From JALZOC01 sp038320555 (GTDB taxonomy: Bacteria > Acidobacteriota > Vicinamibacteria > Vicinamibacterales > 2-12-FULL-66-21), in assembly GCA_038320555.1 (NCBI GenBank), contig JBBQEJ010000026.1, positions 1-44,708 of the forward strand: a DNA stretch of 44,708 nucleotides, given 5' to 3'. Position 1 is the first letter of the stretch. Each line of letters begins with the position of its first letter. This document shows, one piece after another, positions 8,855-16,345 of the stretch. The notes beneath the pieces were generated by a model that saw nothing but the letters and a program-made list of their open reading frames with translations, searched no databases and was not told the origin of the DNA. Position numbers and translations under genes: made by a program.

Positions 8855-8890
8855 CTACTAAGTATCTAGTATTTAGTAGGTAACTGTCAA
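8855..8890 (-). promoter_or_regulatory. Promoter and BlaI-type operator of the blaI-M56 operon
   Basis: Reading the minus strand: TTGACA (8885-8890), an 18-nt spacer, GATACT (8861-8866), then 8 nt to the ATG. A dyad with perfect 7-bp arms CTACTAA / TTAGTAG (8855-8861 and 8873-8879) covers the -10 region. The arms contain the TACTA core known for BlaI/MecI operators. Repressor bound here would directly block RNA polymerase. Confidence 0.85.
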
Positions 8891-8993
8891 GCCCCCAATG
8901 TCAGGCCATTCCAATAGCAAGGAAGCGTCTACTACCCAGCCTCCATCGGGCGTATGATTCCGGCCAGATCTGCAGGAGCTTCAGGAGGTCCCG

Positions 8994-9249
8994 ATGTTCT
9001 TTGCCCCGTTGCTCGTCGCACTCGTGTTGCCGTCACAGCGACAGCCGCCGCGCGATCCGATGGTTTCTCCGGGCATCGTGCTCGACGCCCCGGCCCGTGA
9101 GGCGGCGCTGGTAAAGCAAATTGCGGCGTTCCCGGCAGGCATCACGGCCTACCCGCATCTTGCCGGACTCCAGGAAGAACGGGGTGCCTATGCACGGCAT
9201 GCGGGTGCCGGTGATCATGACTGTCACGGTCAATTTCACGCTGCAGTGA
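8994..9249 (+). pseudogene. Collapsed TonB-domain protein gene
   Basis: A good ribosome site (AGGAGG 8983-8988) precedes ATG 8994. The first about 65 residues (MFFAPLLVALVLPSQ signal-like start, then AREAALVKQIAAF and HLAGLQEERGA, TPR-like) look like the N-terminus of an exported TPR/TonB protein. In the next frame, at 9181-9249, the sequence encodes RVPVIMTVTVNFTLQ and a stop, almost identical to the last residues of the TonB domain at 6751. The middle of the gene, including nearly all of the TonB domain, is gone and the join changes frame near 9175-9185. Read straight, the first frame would run on into repeat DNA to 9320. A relic with intact translation signals. Confidence 0.75.
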
Positions 9250-9273
9250 ACAGAGTCGAGGAAGAAAGCGGAG

Positions 9274-9393
9274 TTCACAACGAAGGAACGAGGGTAACGA
9301 AGACGAACGAAGATTCTTAGTGTTTCTGATTACGAAAAAGTGGATTGTTCTTCTTCGTTTTACTCTCCGTTTTTTCCGTTTCTTCGTTGTGAA
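9274..9393. repeat. Purine-rich inverted-repeat element (AACGAAG units)
   Basis: TTCACAACGAAG at 9274-9285 is repeated as its exact complement at 9382-9393. Inside each arm, imperfect AACGAAG / AACGAGG units continue (left arm to about 9312, right arm from about 9347). The right arm encodes the last residues of peptidase T (stop at 9360) and extends into its 3' end. A long imperfect hairpin is possible between the two convergent genes. Confidence 0.7.
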
Positions 9394-10643
9394 ACCGTTT
9401 CCTTCGTCCCCTCGGTCCCCCATGCTTCGCACAGCTTCACAATTACTTCGACCGCTTTGTCCATGTCATGAGCCGATACCCACTCGAGCCGCGAGTGGAA
9501 ATTGTGCTCGCCCGCGAACAGATTCGGCGTGGGCAACCCCATGAAAGACAGTCGAGATCCGTCCGTACCGCCCCGAATCGGCCGTTCGACCGGCTCCAGG
9601 CCGGCCAGGCGAATCGCCTTCCGCGCGTGTTCGATGACCACCGGATGCTGCTCGAGCACCTCGCGCATGTTTCGATAGGATTCGTCGACGACGAGTTCCA
9701 TCGCCGCGCCGGGATCCATCCCCACGACCTCGCGTGCGATTCGCTCGACGAGTGCTTCCTTGTCCTTCAATCGTGTCGTGACAAAATCGCGCACGAGCAC
9801 CTTGACGCTCGTGCGGTCGACCGACGCCTGAGTCTGGTACGGATGCAAGTACCCCTCGTACCCTTCGGTCGTTTCCGGCGACATCTGGTCTCGGGGCAAC
9901 CGTGCGACAAAATCCGCCGCCACGCGAATCGCGTTCACCATGCGGCCCTTGGCGTAACCGGGATGCGTGTTGAAACCCTTGAAGGTGACGGTGATCGCGT
10001 CGGCCGAAAAGCTCTCGAACTCCAATTCTCCGAGCCCGCCGCCGTCGAGCGTGTACGCGCACACCGCCCCGAAACGTCGCACGTCGAAATGGTCCGCACC
10101 GCGGCCAATCTCTTCGTCGGGTGTGAACGCGATACGCACCCGGCCGTGCGGAATCTCGGGGTGTGTCATCAGCTGCTCGGCCGCCGCGACGATCTCCGCG
10201 ACCCCCGCCTTGTCGTCCGCGCCGAGCAGCGTAAGGCCTGATGCGGTCACGACCTCGTGGCCGATCTGCGAGGCGAGCGCCGGATTGTCGGCGGCTCGAA
10301 GCACCGCGCCAGGATCGTCAGGCAGAATAAGGTCCCTGCCGTCGTAACGGCGATGCACGATCGGCTTGACCCCGTCGCCCGGCATTTCGGGCGACGTATC
10401 AACGTGCGCGATGAAGCCGATGACCGGCGTGTCCTCACGGCCGGCGGTGGCCGGTATCGTTGCCATTACGTAGCCATGCCCGTCCATTGCCGCGTCCTTC
10501 AACCCAAGTGCCTTGAGCTCGGCGACGAGCTCTCGCGAGAGCACTAGCTGGCCTGGCGTGCTCGGGGTTGTTGAGGAATGTTCGTCAGACCGCGTGTCGA
10601 ACGTGACGTAACGCAGAAAGCGGCTGAGCGCGGACGTTGTCAT
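9360..10643 (-). CDS. pepT: Peptidase T (tripeptide aminopeptidase)
   Basis: 427 aa from MTTSALSRFLRYVTFDTRSD; the frame is open further upstream but those codons lack family character. It is an M20 dinuclear zinc peptidase releasing N-terminal residues from tripeptides in the cytoplasm. Visible: GFIAHVDTSPE (first metal His and catalytic Asp), LLGADDKAGVAEIV (bridging Asp), FTPDEEIGRGADHF (general-base Glu and metal Glu), YTLDGGGLGELEFE, FKGFNTHPGYAKGRMVNAI, RGGTDGSRLSFMGLPTPNLF, and AGEHNFHSRLEWV with the last metal His. The C-terminal tail TKETVSQRRNGKNGE is encoded by the purine/pyrimidine repeat at 9347-9393 and probably replaced the original end. No Shine-Dalgarno is apparent. Confidence 0.93.
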   Translation of the reverse strand: MTTSALSRFLRYVTFDTRSDEHSSTTPSTPGQLVLSRELVAELKALGLKDAAMDGHGYVMATIPATAGREDTPVIGFIAHVDTSPEMPGDGVKPIVHRRYDGRDLILPDDPGAVLRAADNPALASQIGHEVVTASGLTLLGADDKAGVAEIVAAAEQLMTHPEIPHGRVRIAFTPDEEIGRGADHFDVRRFGAVCAYTLDGGGLGELEFESFSADAITVTFKGFNTHPGYAKGRMVNAIRVAADFVARLPRDQMSPETTEGYEGYLHPYQTQASVDRTSVKVLVRDFVTTRLKDKEALVERIAREVVGMDPGAAMELVVDESYRNMREVLEQHPVVIEHARKAIRLAGLEPVERPIRGGTDGSRLSFMGLPTPNLFAGEHNFHSRLEWVSAHDMDKAVEVIVKLCEAWGTEGTKETVSQRRNGKNGE

Positions 10644-10932
10644 ACAGGAGACAGTCCCCTTAACGGCACACCGCGTCTCGTGAATGCGGCGTGGGCTCCT
10701 CCAGGACACCTTTCCGCCTCAGCTGCCGCCGCGCCTCAAAACGCTGCCGTCCCCGCATCATCTCAGAAGGGAATCGCCAAACGCAAAGCTGAACGCAGAT
10801 TCAACAAACCGTATTTCAAAAACGAGCAAAGTGGTTACAAAATTGAAGGTGGCGCACCGGACTTCAAGCGAGAACCCCGGCGATTCTGAAAAAGCCAATC
10901 GGCGTGGAATTTGCTGTCGAGTTTGATACGTC
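10644..10932. other. Divergent intergenic region, no gene seen
   Basis: It separates peptidase T (-) from the HTH membrane protein (+). The stretch 10780-10860 is unusually A-rich for this DNA (aaacgcaaagctgaacg, caaaaacgagcaaag) and could carry promoters or an intrinsic bend. I see no convincing ORF, RNA or repeat. Confidence 0.4.
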
Positions 10933-11568
10933 ATGTCGGCTAGAGACACCTTCGGCCCCCGATTGCGCAGCGAACGTGAGCGGCGCGGTATCAGTATCGA
11001 CACCATCGTTGCCGTGACCAAGGTTGGCGCCGACCTCTGGACAGGCCTCGAGCGCAACGACTTCTCCAAATGGCCGTCGGGCATTTTTGCGCGTGCGTTC
11101 GTTCGTGACTATGCCAAAGCCGTCGGCCTCGACGCCGACGACGTGGTCGACGAGTTCTGCCGTCTTTTTCCCTACGGCGATCGCCGCGCGGCCCGGCTCA
11201 TCAAAGCTCAGGCGGAGCTCATCGGCCACTCCCCCGGAGTACTCGAGGATCCGGCGCTCGTGCCGCGCGAAGGGGATCGTCGTGCCGTCGCGCACGAACG
11301 GAAGGCTCAAGCCCGGGCACGGCGCATCCGTCTTGCGCCTCGTACCGTCGCCGCGGCAGTCGACGTCGGCTGTACGGCCCTCCTCGCGCTTCTTGGAACC
11401 GCAGTTACAGGAACCGGTTTCTGGGCAGGGGCCGGAGTGGCTGCCGTCGTCTATTACAGCGTGGCAACGATACTCACCGGCGCGTCCCTGGGAACGCACG
11501 CGGTAGATTTCCTGCGTCAACGCGTGCCAGCGTTGTTTACCGTCCAGGACCGCCGCGCCCACGCCTGA
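10933..11568 (+). CDS. RodZ-like helix-turn-helix membrane protein
   Basis: 211 aa. Residues about 5-75 form a Cro/RodZ-type HTH (FGPRLRSERERRGISIDTIV, then GADLWTGLERNDFSKWPSG, IFARAFVRDYAKAVGLD), as in HTH_25/RodZ proteins, where the domain often binds protein rather than DNA. A basic linker (RKAQARARRIRLAPR) is followed by two hydrophobic segments at about 138-155 and 160-185, so the HTH faces the cytoplasm. The periplasmic RodZ beta domain is missing, so a cell-shape role is not supported. Function unknown. ATG 10933 is the family-like start; no clear ribosome site. Confidence 0.8.
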   Translation: MSARDTFGPRLRSERERRGISIDTIVAVTKVGADLWTGLERNDFSKWPSGIFARAFVRDYAKAVGLDADDVVDEFCRLFPYGDRRAARLIKAQAELIGHSPGVLEDPALVPREGDRRAVAHERKAQARARRIRLAPRTVAAAVDVGCTALLALLGTAVTGTGFWAGAGVAAVVYYSVATILTGASLGTHAVDFLRQRVPALFTVQDRRAHA

Positions 11569-11665
11569 GATTCCCTAAGACTCGTTCTAGCCAACCTCAG
11601 CAGCTCTGGAGTATGGTGGAGGCTCCTTTGCATTGGTCACCGCTCAGAAGAACGGAGGGCTGACG

Positions 11666-11917
11666 ATGGTTATTCTGTCGTGGATCGTGTTCGGGCTCGT
11701 CATTGGTTTTATTGCCAAGTTGCTCATGCCTGGGAGAGATCCGGGCGGGTTCATTATCACCATGCTGCTTGGCATCGCGGGCGCGCTCATCGGTGGCTTC
11801 ATCGGCCGCGCCATGGGGTTCTACGGTCCCAATCAGAGCGCAGGATGGCTGATGTCCATTCTGGGCGCCATTATTCTCCTGGCTCTGTACCGGGTTCTGG
11901 TCCGTCGCCGGGTGTAA
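11666..11917 (+). CDS. GlsB/YeaQ/YmgE-family membrane protein
   Basis: 83 aa of three hydrophobic helices with the family's Gly-rich pattern (GLVIGFIAKLLMPGRDPGG, LLGIAGALIGGFIGRAMG, ILGAIILLALYRVLVRRR). These small inner-membrane proteins are stress-associated; no biochemical function is established. The start is ATG 11666, preceded by GGAGG at 11654-11658 with 7-nt spacing, rather than the upstream in-frame start at 11633. A strong hairpin follows. Confidence 0.9.
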   Translation: MVILSWIVFGLVIGFIAKLLMPGRDPGGFIITMLLGIAGALIGGFIGRAMGFYGPNQSAGWLMSILGAIILLALYRVLVRRRV

Positions 11918-11937
11918 ACGCCCGGCACTCGACCGTC

Positions 11938-11976
11938 CGAAGACGCACGGCGGCCACGGCCGTTCGTGCGTCTTCG
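11938..11976 (+). terminator. 12-bp stem-loop after the GlsB-like gene
   Basis: Arms CGAAGACGCACG (11938-11949) and CGTGCGTCTTCG (11965-11976) pair perfectly. The 15-nt loop contains a smaller CGGCC / GGCCG hairpin. It is followed by tctgtacggtttc, a weak T-rich tract. It sits 20 nt after the stop and ends 56 nt before the next start. Confidence 0.7.
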
Positions 11977-12032
11977 TCTGTACGGTTTCATGGGACAATC
12001 GATCTGCCTCGCCTGCCCAAGGAGATACGTTG

Positions 12033-12776
12033 ATGCGCCGCCCCCTTTACCTGACTTCTGCACTCGTGGCAGCCGTTTGCTTTCACGTCGGCTCCGCCCA
12101 GGCGCAGACAGTCGACGACATCATCGCCACGAATCTCAAGTCAAAGGGTGGGCTCGAAAAGATCAGGGCCACCACAACAGTCCGAATGACAGGGACGGTG
12201 GTTGCGCGCGACATGTCCGGCCAGAATGTGAAGGGGACGATGGCGATGGTGGCGAAGCGGCCCAACCTGATGCGCCGGGATGCCACTGTCGGCGGTCAAC
12301 GTATCGTCAACGCCTTTGACGGGACATCGCTCTGGATGGCCATGGGGACGATGCCTCCGCAAGAGCTTCCCGGACCGCAAGCCGCATACGCGCGCCAGGA
12401 CGCCGAGTTCGACAGCGTCTTTGTCGACTACAAAGAAAAGGGGAACAGGATCGAGCTCGTCGGCACGGAAGCGGTCGAGGGAAAGCCCGCCTATCACTTA
12501 AGGGTGACGAAAAAGGGGGGGCAGCCGCGGGACTTCTACCTCGACGCGGAGACGGGGCTGGAAAAGAAAGTCAGCGTTTCGGTGCAGACCCCGGATGGGG
12601 CAGCCCTGACGCAAGTCACCGAGTTCCTGGACTACCGGGACGTCGACGGCCGGCTCGTGCCATTCACGACTCGCCAGTTGCAGAACGGCAATGTGACCGC
12701 GACGATCACGCTCGAAAAGGTGGAGTTCAACGTGCCCATCGAGGATTCGTTCTTCAAGATGTCTGCGGCGAAGTAG
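12033..12776 (+). CDS. Exported LolA/LolB-fold (outer-membrane lipoprotein-sorting-like) protein
   Basis: 247 aa. AAGGAG (12019-12024) precedes ATG 12033. Signal peptide MRRPLYLTSALVAAVCFHVG, predicted cleavage after AQA (SAQAQT). The mature part begins TVDDIIATNLKSKGGLEKIR and continues with long alternating beta strands (VRMTGTVVARDM, KPAYHLRVTKKGG, DFYLDAETGLEKK, VTEFLDYRDVDGRLVPF). This is the pattern of periplasmic LolA-like proteins annotated as outer membrane lipoprotein-sorting proteins. Direct lipoprotein transfer is not shown. Its 3' end overlaps the convergent receiver-like gene by 23 nt. Confidence 0.75.
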   Translation: MRRPLYLTSALVAAVCFHVGSAQAQTVDDIIATNLKSKGGLEKIRATTTVRMTGTVVARDMSGQNVKGTMAMVAKRPNLMRRDATVGGQRIVNAFDGTSLWMAMGTMPPQELPGPQAAYARQDAEFDSVFVDYKEKGNRIELVGTEAVEGKPAYHLRVTKKGGQPRDFYLDAETGLEKKVSVSVQTPDGAALTQVTEFLDYRDVDGRLVPFTTRQLQNGNVTATITLEKVEFNVPIEDSFFKMSAAK

Positions 12777-13167
12777 CCGACGAGGACAAAGCCCCCATCT
12801 CTGCCAGCAGGTCGTCTCGCGTAAACGGACGGACGAGAAGTCCGTCGTCTTTGGTTGTCCCGGCATCGGCTATGAAGAGGCTGCGCAGCGCGGTGTGATT
12901 CCGGCGCAACCTGTCTGCGAGCGCGGCTCCCGTCATATCGTCGAGCGCCATTTCGCTGATGAGTATGTCGATCCGGTCGAGCGTGAGGCCGGCGAGCAGC
13001 GCATGGCCGGCATGGGCGGCCGTGAGCACGACGTATCCTTGCAAGGCGAGCACGCGTGTGGCGACGGCGCGCAGGTCAGGGTCGGGCGATACGAACAGCA
13101 CAATTGCGCACGTCGCGGTCGTCGGCTCAGCCGTATGGATTGCGACAGGTCCTGCAATACGTTTCAT
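12754..13167 (-). CDS. Degenerate receiver-domain (pseudo-response-regulator) protein
   Basis: 137 aa from MKRIAGPVAIHTAEPTTA. The fold of a CheY-like receiver is visible: IVLFVSPDPDLRAVATRVL, ALQGYVVLTAAHAGHALLAG, IDILISEMALDDMTGAAL, LRSLFIADA, and LLVRPFTRDDLLAEM. The phosphorylated Asp is replaced by Glu (about residue 72 in LISEM), and the conserved Lys of KPF is Arg (about 113). It should not be phosphorylated normally; Glu may mimic the active state. No output domain. It lies 195 nt downstream of a LytTR regulator on the same strand, so it may serve that system. Confidence 0.7.
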   Translation of the reverse strand: MKRIAGPVAIHTAEPTTATCAIVLFVSPDPDLRAVATRVLALQGYVVLTAAHAGHALLAGLTLDRIDILISEMALDDMTGAALADRLRRNHTALRSLFIADAGTTKDDGLLVRPFTRDDLLAEMGALSSSATSPQTS

Positions 13168-13248
13168 CATCAGAAGGCCTGACAACATCAACTGGTGGGA
13201 GATTCGGCTGAGTGGCAAGCGGGGTGCCGCTTCTGCGGAGGCCTGTTT

Positions 13249-13283
13249 TCACGCGATCGGGCGGTTTCACCCCGATCGCGTGA
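13249..13283. other. 13-bp perfect inverted repeat
   Basis: TCACGCGATCGGG (13249-13261) and CCCGATCGCGTGA (13271-13283) flank a 9-nt loop. It lies in the gap between the LytTR gene (ends 13363) and the receiver-like gene (starts 13167), both on the minus strand. After the stem in the direction of transcription come A residues, not T, so an operator or attenuating structure is as likely as a terminator. Confidence 0.6.
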
Positions 13284-13362
13284 TTACGTTCCTTGCGAGG
13301 ACTTACGATTCTGTCCCGGCAGAGCTCGAGGGAGTCGGGCTCTACATGCCGGCTCGAAACTA

Positions 13363-14127
13363 CTACGCACGCAGGCGATCCTGGAGCTTTTCGCGATAAC
13401 CACGGCTGAGCGTCAACCGCGTGCCGGTTCGCAGCAGAACCGCATACTCCCCGTTCAGCCAAGGTTGAAGCTCCTGGATTCGCTCCATGTTGACTATGCG
13501 TGAGCGGTGGATGCGGAAGAATTTTTCCGGATCGAGTCGTCCTTCGATCGCATTCATGGTTTCCCGGAGCAGGTGAGACGTGGTCCCAACGTGCAGGCGT
13601 ACGTAGTTGCCCGCGGCCTCGACCCAGTCGATCTCATCCACGCGAAGGAAAAAGAGCCTGCCGCCCGATTTGACAACGAGCCGCTCCGCGCGTGGCTGAT
13701 CGCGTCGCAGGTCCTTGACCAGGGCGAGCAGCCGGCGGCCGAGATCTCCCGTTTCGACCCGCTCGATCTGCCGCCGCGCCCGCTGCAACGCCTCGGTGAA
13801 CCGCTCGCGATCGAACGGCTTCAGCAAGTAATCGAGCGCCCGGACCTGGAAGGCGTGCAGCGCGTGCTGATCGTATGCGGTCACGAAGATGACGAGCGGC
13901 ATGCGCTCGCCGCCGACCGCCTCGATGACCTCGAAGCCGTTCATCTGCGGCATCTGGACGTCGAGGAAGACGAGATCCGGCTCGTGATCGACGATCGCGG
14001 TGACGGCTTCCTCTCCGTCGCGGCACTGCGCAACGATCTCGATATCCAGCTCATTGGCCAGCAATCCTGCCAGCCGCTCTCGGGCCAGCGGTTCATCGTC
14101 CACGATGAGGGTTCTGATTTTTTTCAT
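13363..14127 (-). CDS. LytR/AlgR-family (LytTR) response regulator
   Basis: 254 aa, the normal length. Receiver domain 1-120: acidic pair D10-D11 in LIVDDEPLARERL, phosphoacceptor D56 in LVFLDVQMPQMNG, and K103 in YLLKPF. LytTR DNA-binding domain about 150-252 (RLFFLRVDEIDWVEAAGNYV, KFFRIHRSRIVNMERIQEL). The partner is the adjacent LytS-type kinase, 57 nt upstream on the same strand. AGAGGA stands 4 nt before the ATG as a usable ribosome site. Confidence 0.95.
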   Translation of the reverse strand: MKKIRTLIVDDEPLARERLAGLLANELDIEIVAQCRDGEEAVTAIVDHEPDLVFLDVQMPQMNGFEVIEAVGGERMPLVIFVTAYDQHALHAFQVRALDYLLKPFDRERFTEALQRARRQIERVETGDLGRRLLALVKDLRRDQPRAERLVVKSGGRLFFLRVDEIDWVEAAGNYVRLHVGTTSHLLRETMNAIEGRLDPEKFFRIHRSRIVNMERIQELQPWLNGEYAVLLRTGTRLTLSRGYREKLQDRLRA

Positions 14128-14144
14128 ATATCCTCTTGTCCCTG

Positions 14145-14181
14145 CCCTGAGCGGAGTCGAAGCGCCGGCGTGTGGGCCGGC
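14145..14181. repeat. Dispersed CCCTGAGCGGAGTCGAAG motif plus GCCGGC hairpin
   Basis: The kinase-regulator gap holds CCCTGAGCGGAGTCGAAG (14145-14162), which resembles a motif I recall from intergenic regions of many unrelated bacteria. It is followed by GCCGGC / GCCGGC arms (14164-14169 and 14176-14181), a 6-bp hairpin. Confidence 0.4.
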
Positions 14182-14184
14182 AGT

Positions 14185-15435
14185 TCACGCACGGGCGCCA
14201 GCGGCGCCCATCGCACCCACAACCCTGCTTTCTCCTCGTTCGTCACGCGTACCCGGCGACAGATCGTCCTCGTGCGGTTCGTTCGCTCGCGTCTCGGTCC
14301 GCCAGGGCACGGCGACGACTACTGCCACGCCTTCTTCGAGACGATGGAACTCGAACCGGAAATCGGCGCCGAACTGGTGTTGAAGCCGCGCGCGCGTCGT
14401 AGAGACGCCGATGCCCTTCTGCATCGCGATGAGCGCGGTCTCTGAAAGTCCGCGACCGTCGTCGCGCACCTCGATCCAGAGCTTGTCGTGATCGGGCCGC
14501 GCCCGTATGTCGATATGACCCGGCCCGGACTTCTTCGAAATGCCGTGCTTGATGGCGTTCTCGACGAGCGGCTGCAGGAGCAGCGCGGGCACGAGCGCAT
14601 CGAGCGTTTCCGGCGCGATCTCGAAGCGCACGATCAGGCGATCGGCAAAACGTGTCTGTTCGATTTCAAGATACTTCGACACGAAATCGAGCTCTGCCTG
14701 CAGCGGGATTTCCTGGCGGCCGATGTTCTCCAGCGTCATCCGGAGCAAATCGCTCAGGCGCATCAACGTGCGATCCGCGGCGTCGACGTCGGAGTGCATC
14801 AGCGCGGAAATTGCGTGCAGCGTGTTGAACAGGAAGTGCGGTTGAAGCTGTTGCCGCAAGGCGACCATCTGCGCCTCGACGAGCCTGGTTTCAAGTTGCG
14901 ACGTGCGCACGGCGCGGTCCCGCGACTCGCGATAGTAGAGCACCGCGTGGCTGAGGCCGGCGATTGCCCAATACGTCACCATTTCCCAGTCGAAGTTCAT
15001 GAGCGCCGAGCGCTTCACGTCGGTCCACCATGAAAACGACGACGGGCCGGACAACATGAGCCACCATCGGACGCTGGTCATCGTTGCGATGTGGGCGAAG
15101 GAGAACAACGCGACCGACGGCAGATGAACAAAGATGGCGCGCGAAAGGCCCTGCCGCTCGAACCGGAAATGCTGGGAGAGCCATACGATGGCGGGGGTGA
15201 AGATCGCCCACGCATACCAGTACGCGCAATTGAGCGCGACGATATACGTCCAGTCCGTAATGGGCTTACCCAGCGCGCGCGTGAACTGCACGGCAAGAGC
15301 TGACGACAAGACGCCGAGCAGCGTCGCGACACCAAAGACCATCGGGTAGCCCAGGCCATAACGGGGCCGCGCGGGGGCCGGCAGGTCGATGCCCGCTCCG
15401 CTGGGATCCAACCGTCGATCGGCAGGCGGTTTCAT
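14185..15435 (-). CDS. LytS/YehU-type sensor histidine kinase
   Basis: 416 aa from MKPPADRRLD (ATG 15435); an upstream TTG at 15486 would add 17 residues. Four hydrophobic segments lie between about residues 30 and 170. The His_kinase domain begins with QLQPHFLFNTLHAISALM (phosphoacceptor His at about 200); the HATPase domain carries LLLQPLVENAIKHGISKKSG (N box, Asn at about 293) and VRDDGRGL (G box). It phosphorylates the LytTR regulator encoded next. The last 40 residues are charged and look disordered. There is no recognisable extracellular sensor domain, so sensing is probably in the membrane. Confidence 0.93.
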   Translation of the reverse strand: MKPPADRRLDPSGAGIDLPAPARPRYGLGYPMVFGVATLLGVLSSALAVQFTRALGKPITDWTYIVALNCAYWYAWAIFTPAIVWLSQHFRFERQGLSRAIFVHLPSVALFSFAHIATMTSVRWWLMLSGPSSFSWWTDVKRSALMNFDWEMVTYWAIAGLSHAVLYYRESRDRAVRTSQLETRLVEAQMVALRQQLQPHFLFNTLHAISALMHSDVDAADRTLMRLSDLLRMTLENIGRQEIPLQAELDFVSKYLEIEQTRFADRLIVRFEIAPETLDALVPALLLQPLVENAIKHGISKKSGPGHIDIRARPDHDKLWIEVRDDGRGLSETALIAMQKGIGVSTTRARLQHQFGADFRFEFHRLEEGVAVVVAVPWRTETRANEPHEDDLSPGTRDERGESRVVGAMGAAGARA

Positions 15436-15704
15436 ATAGCTGTCAGGCCTCACGAGACGCAGTCGTTGTGGGTTAGACGTAACCAAGCCCGTTTTCGTCT
15501 CGCAGGGATCGGACTCTCCCCGGCTGCACGCAGCCGGCCACTCGTGAAAAACCCCTGTGAGTCCTGCGGTTGGTGCACTTCACCCGCGGATTCAGGGTGT
15601 CCGTCCCCGCAGAATGGCGATCCGTCCCTGAAGCGAACCGGTGGGTTCAGGCCCTCATGCTGTCCGCCAGCGGGCAGTCTCAGACCAATTTCGGACAGTG
15701 CCGC

Positions 15705-15880
15705 GACGTTGGCGGCTGGCGGCTAGCGACCCGCGGCTGGCGACTCGCGCTGTTGGCTGGCGGTTCGCGCCTGGCGGTTCGCGACCGGCTCGAGACTCGC
15801 GAGTCACGACTGGCGGCTGGCTCACGACTCGCGGCTGTCTCGCGACGCACGACTGGCGGCTCGCGCCTGGCTCGCAACTC
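15705..15880. repeat. Long degenerate heptamer array (GGCTGGC / GACTCGC type)
   Basis: About 175 bp of imperfect 7-bp units such as GGCTGGC, GGCTAGC, GACTCGC and GGTTCGC. All frames through it give low-complexity Arg/Ser/Gly strings, so it is not coding. It abuts the MITE-like element at 15884, and similar units resume on the far side at 16295. Confidence 0.75.
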
Positions 15881-15883
15881 CAG

Positions 15884-16294
15884 ACTAGTACGACTTTGTC
15901 AGATTGACGAATTCCCGTGGGAAGTCGCGGGTGCTGCTTTCTAGCTCGTCGTACTCCCTGCGTAGTTTCGCTCGACGTTGCCGCAGCTTTACCGTGCGCG
16001 GAGAAGACAATCTCACGCGGAGCAAGCAGAGACGCACAGATCGCCGAGAAAGGCTGCCTAACGGCCAGGAGGGTCACGAGATCCCAAAAACAAGCAGCGC
16101 CTCGAAGTAACTGCTGTTTGTTTCCGGGATCTCGTGACCCTGCTCGCGTGAAGCGCGAGTAGCCGGAAGGGCATGCGCAGCCGCTTCCGTACTGGTCTCC
16201 TCCGCGCACTTGGCGCTCTCTGCGTGAACCCGCCGTGACAAGTCACCGGACCGTCGCCCGAGCGAATTGGCTGATCTGACAAAGTCGCGCTAGT
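15884..16294. mobile_element. MITE-like 411-bp element with terminal inverted repeats
   Basis: The first 21 bp (15884-15904, core CGACTTTGTCAGAT) match the complement of the last 21 bp (16274-16294) at 19 positions; over 38 bp the match is 29. Further inverted pairs lie inside: 15994-16008 with 16195-16209 (14 of 15, core GTGCGCGGAG), and a perfect 16-bp pair 16070-16085 with 16126-16141 (core GTCACGAGATCCC). There is no convincing ORF, so it would be non-autonomous. No clear target-site duplication is visible. Heptamer repeats on both sides suggest insertion into a repeat array. A large structured RNA is an alternative. Confidence 0.6.
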
Positions 16295-16345
16295 GGCTAG
16301 CGGTCTGCGACAGGTTCGCGATTCACGACGTGCGATGCGCGCTCG
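16295..16345. repeat. Continuation of the heptamer array
   Basis: Units resembling those at 15705-15880 (GGCTAGC, GGTCTGC, GGTTCGC, GATTCAC) follow the right end of the MITE-like element. From here to 16575 I see nothing definite. Confidence 0.45.

Noticed and set aside
12895..13503. Overlapping plus-strand frames across the receiver-like gene and the hairpin
   Set aside because: No family features; opposite-strand genes explain the region.
15705..15880. Possible CRISPR-like array
   Set aside because: Units are 7 bp and degenerate, with no spacers of constant length and no cas genes.
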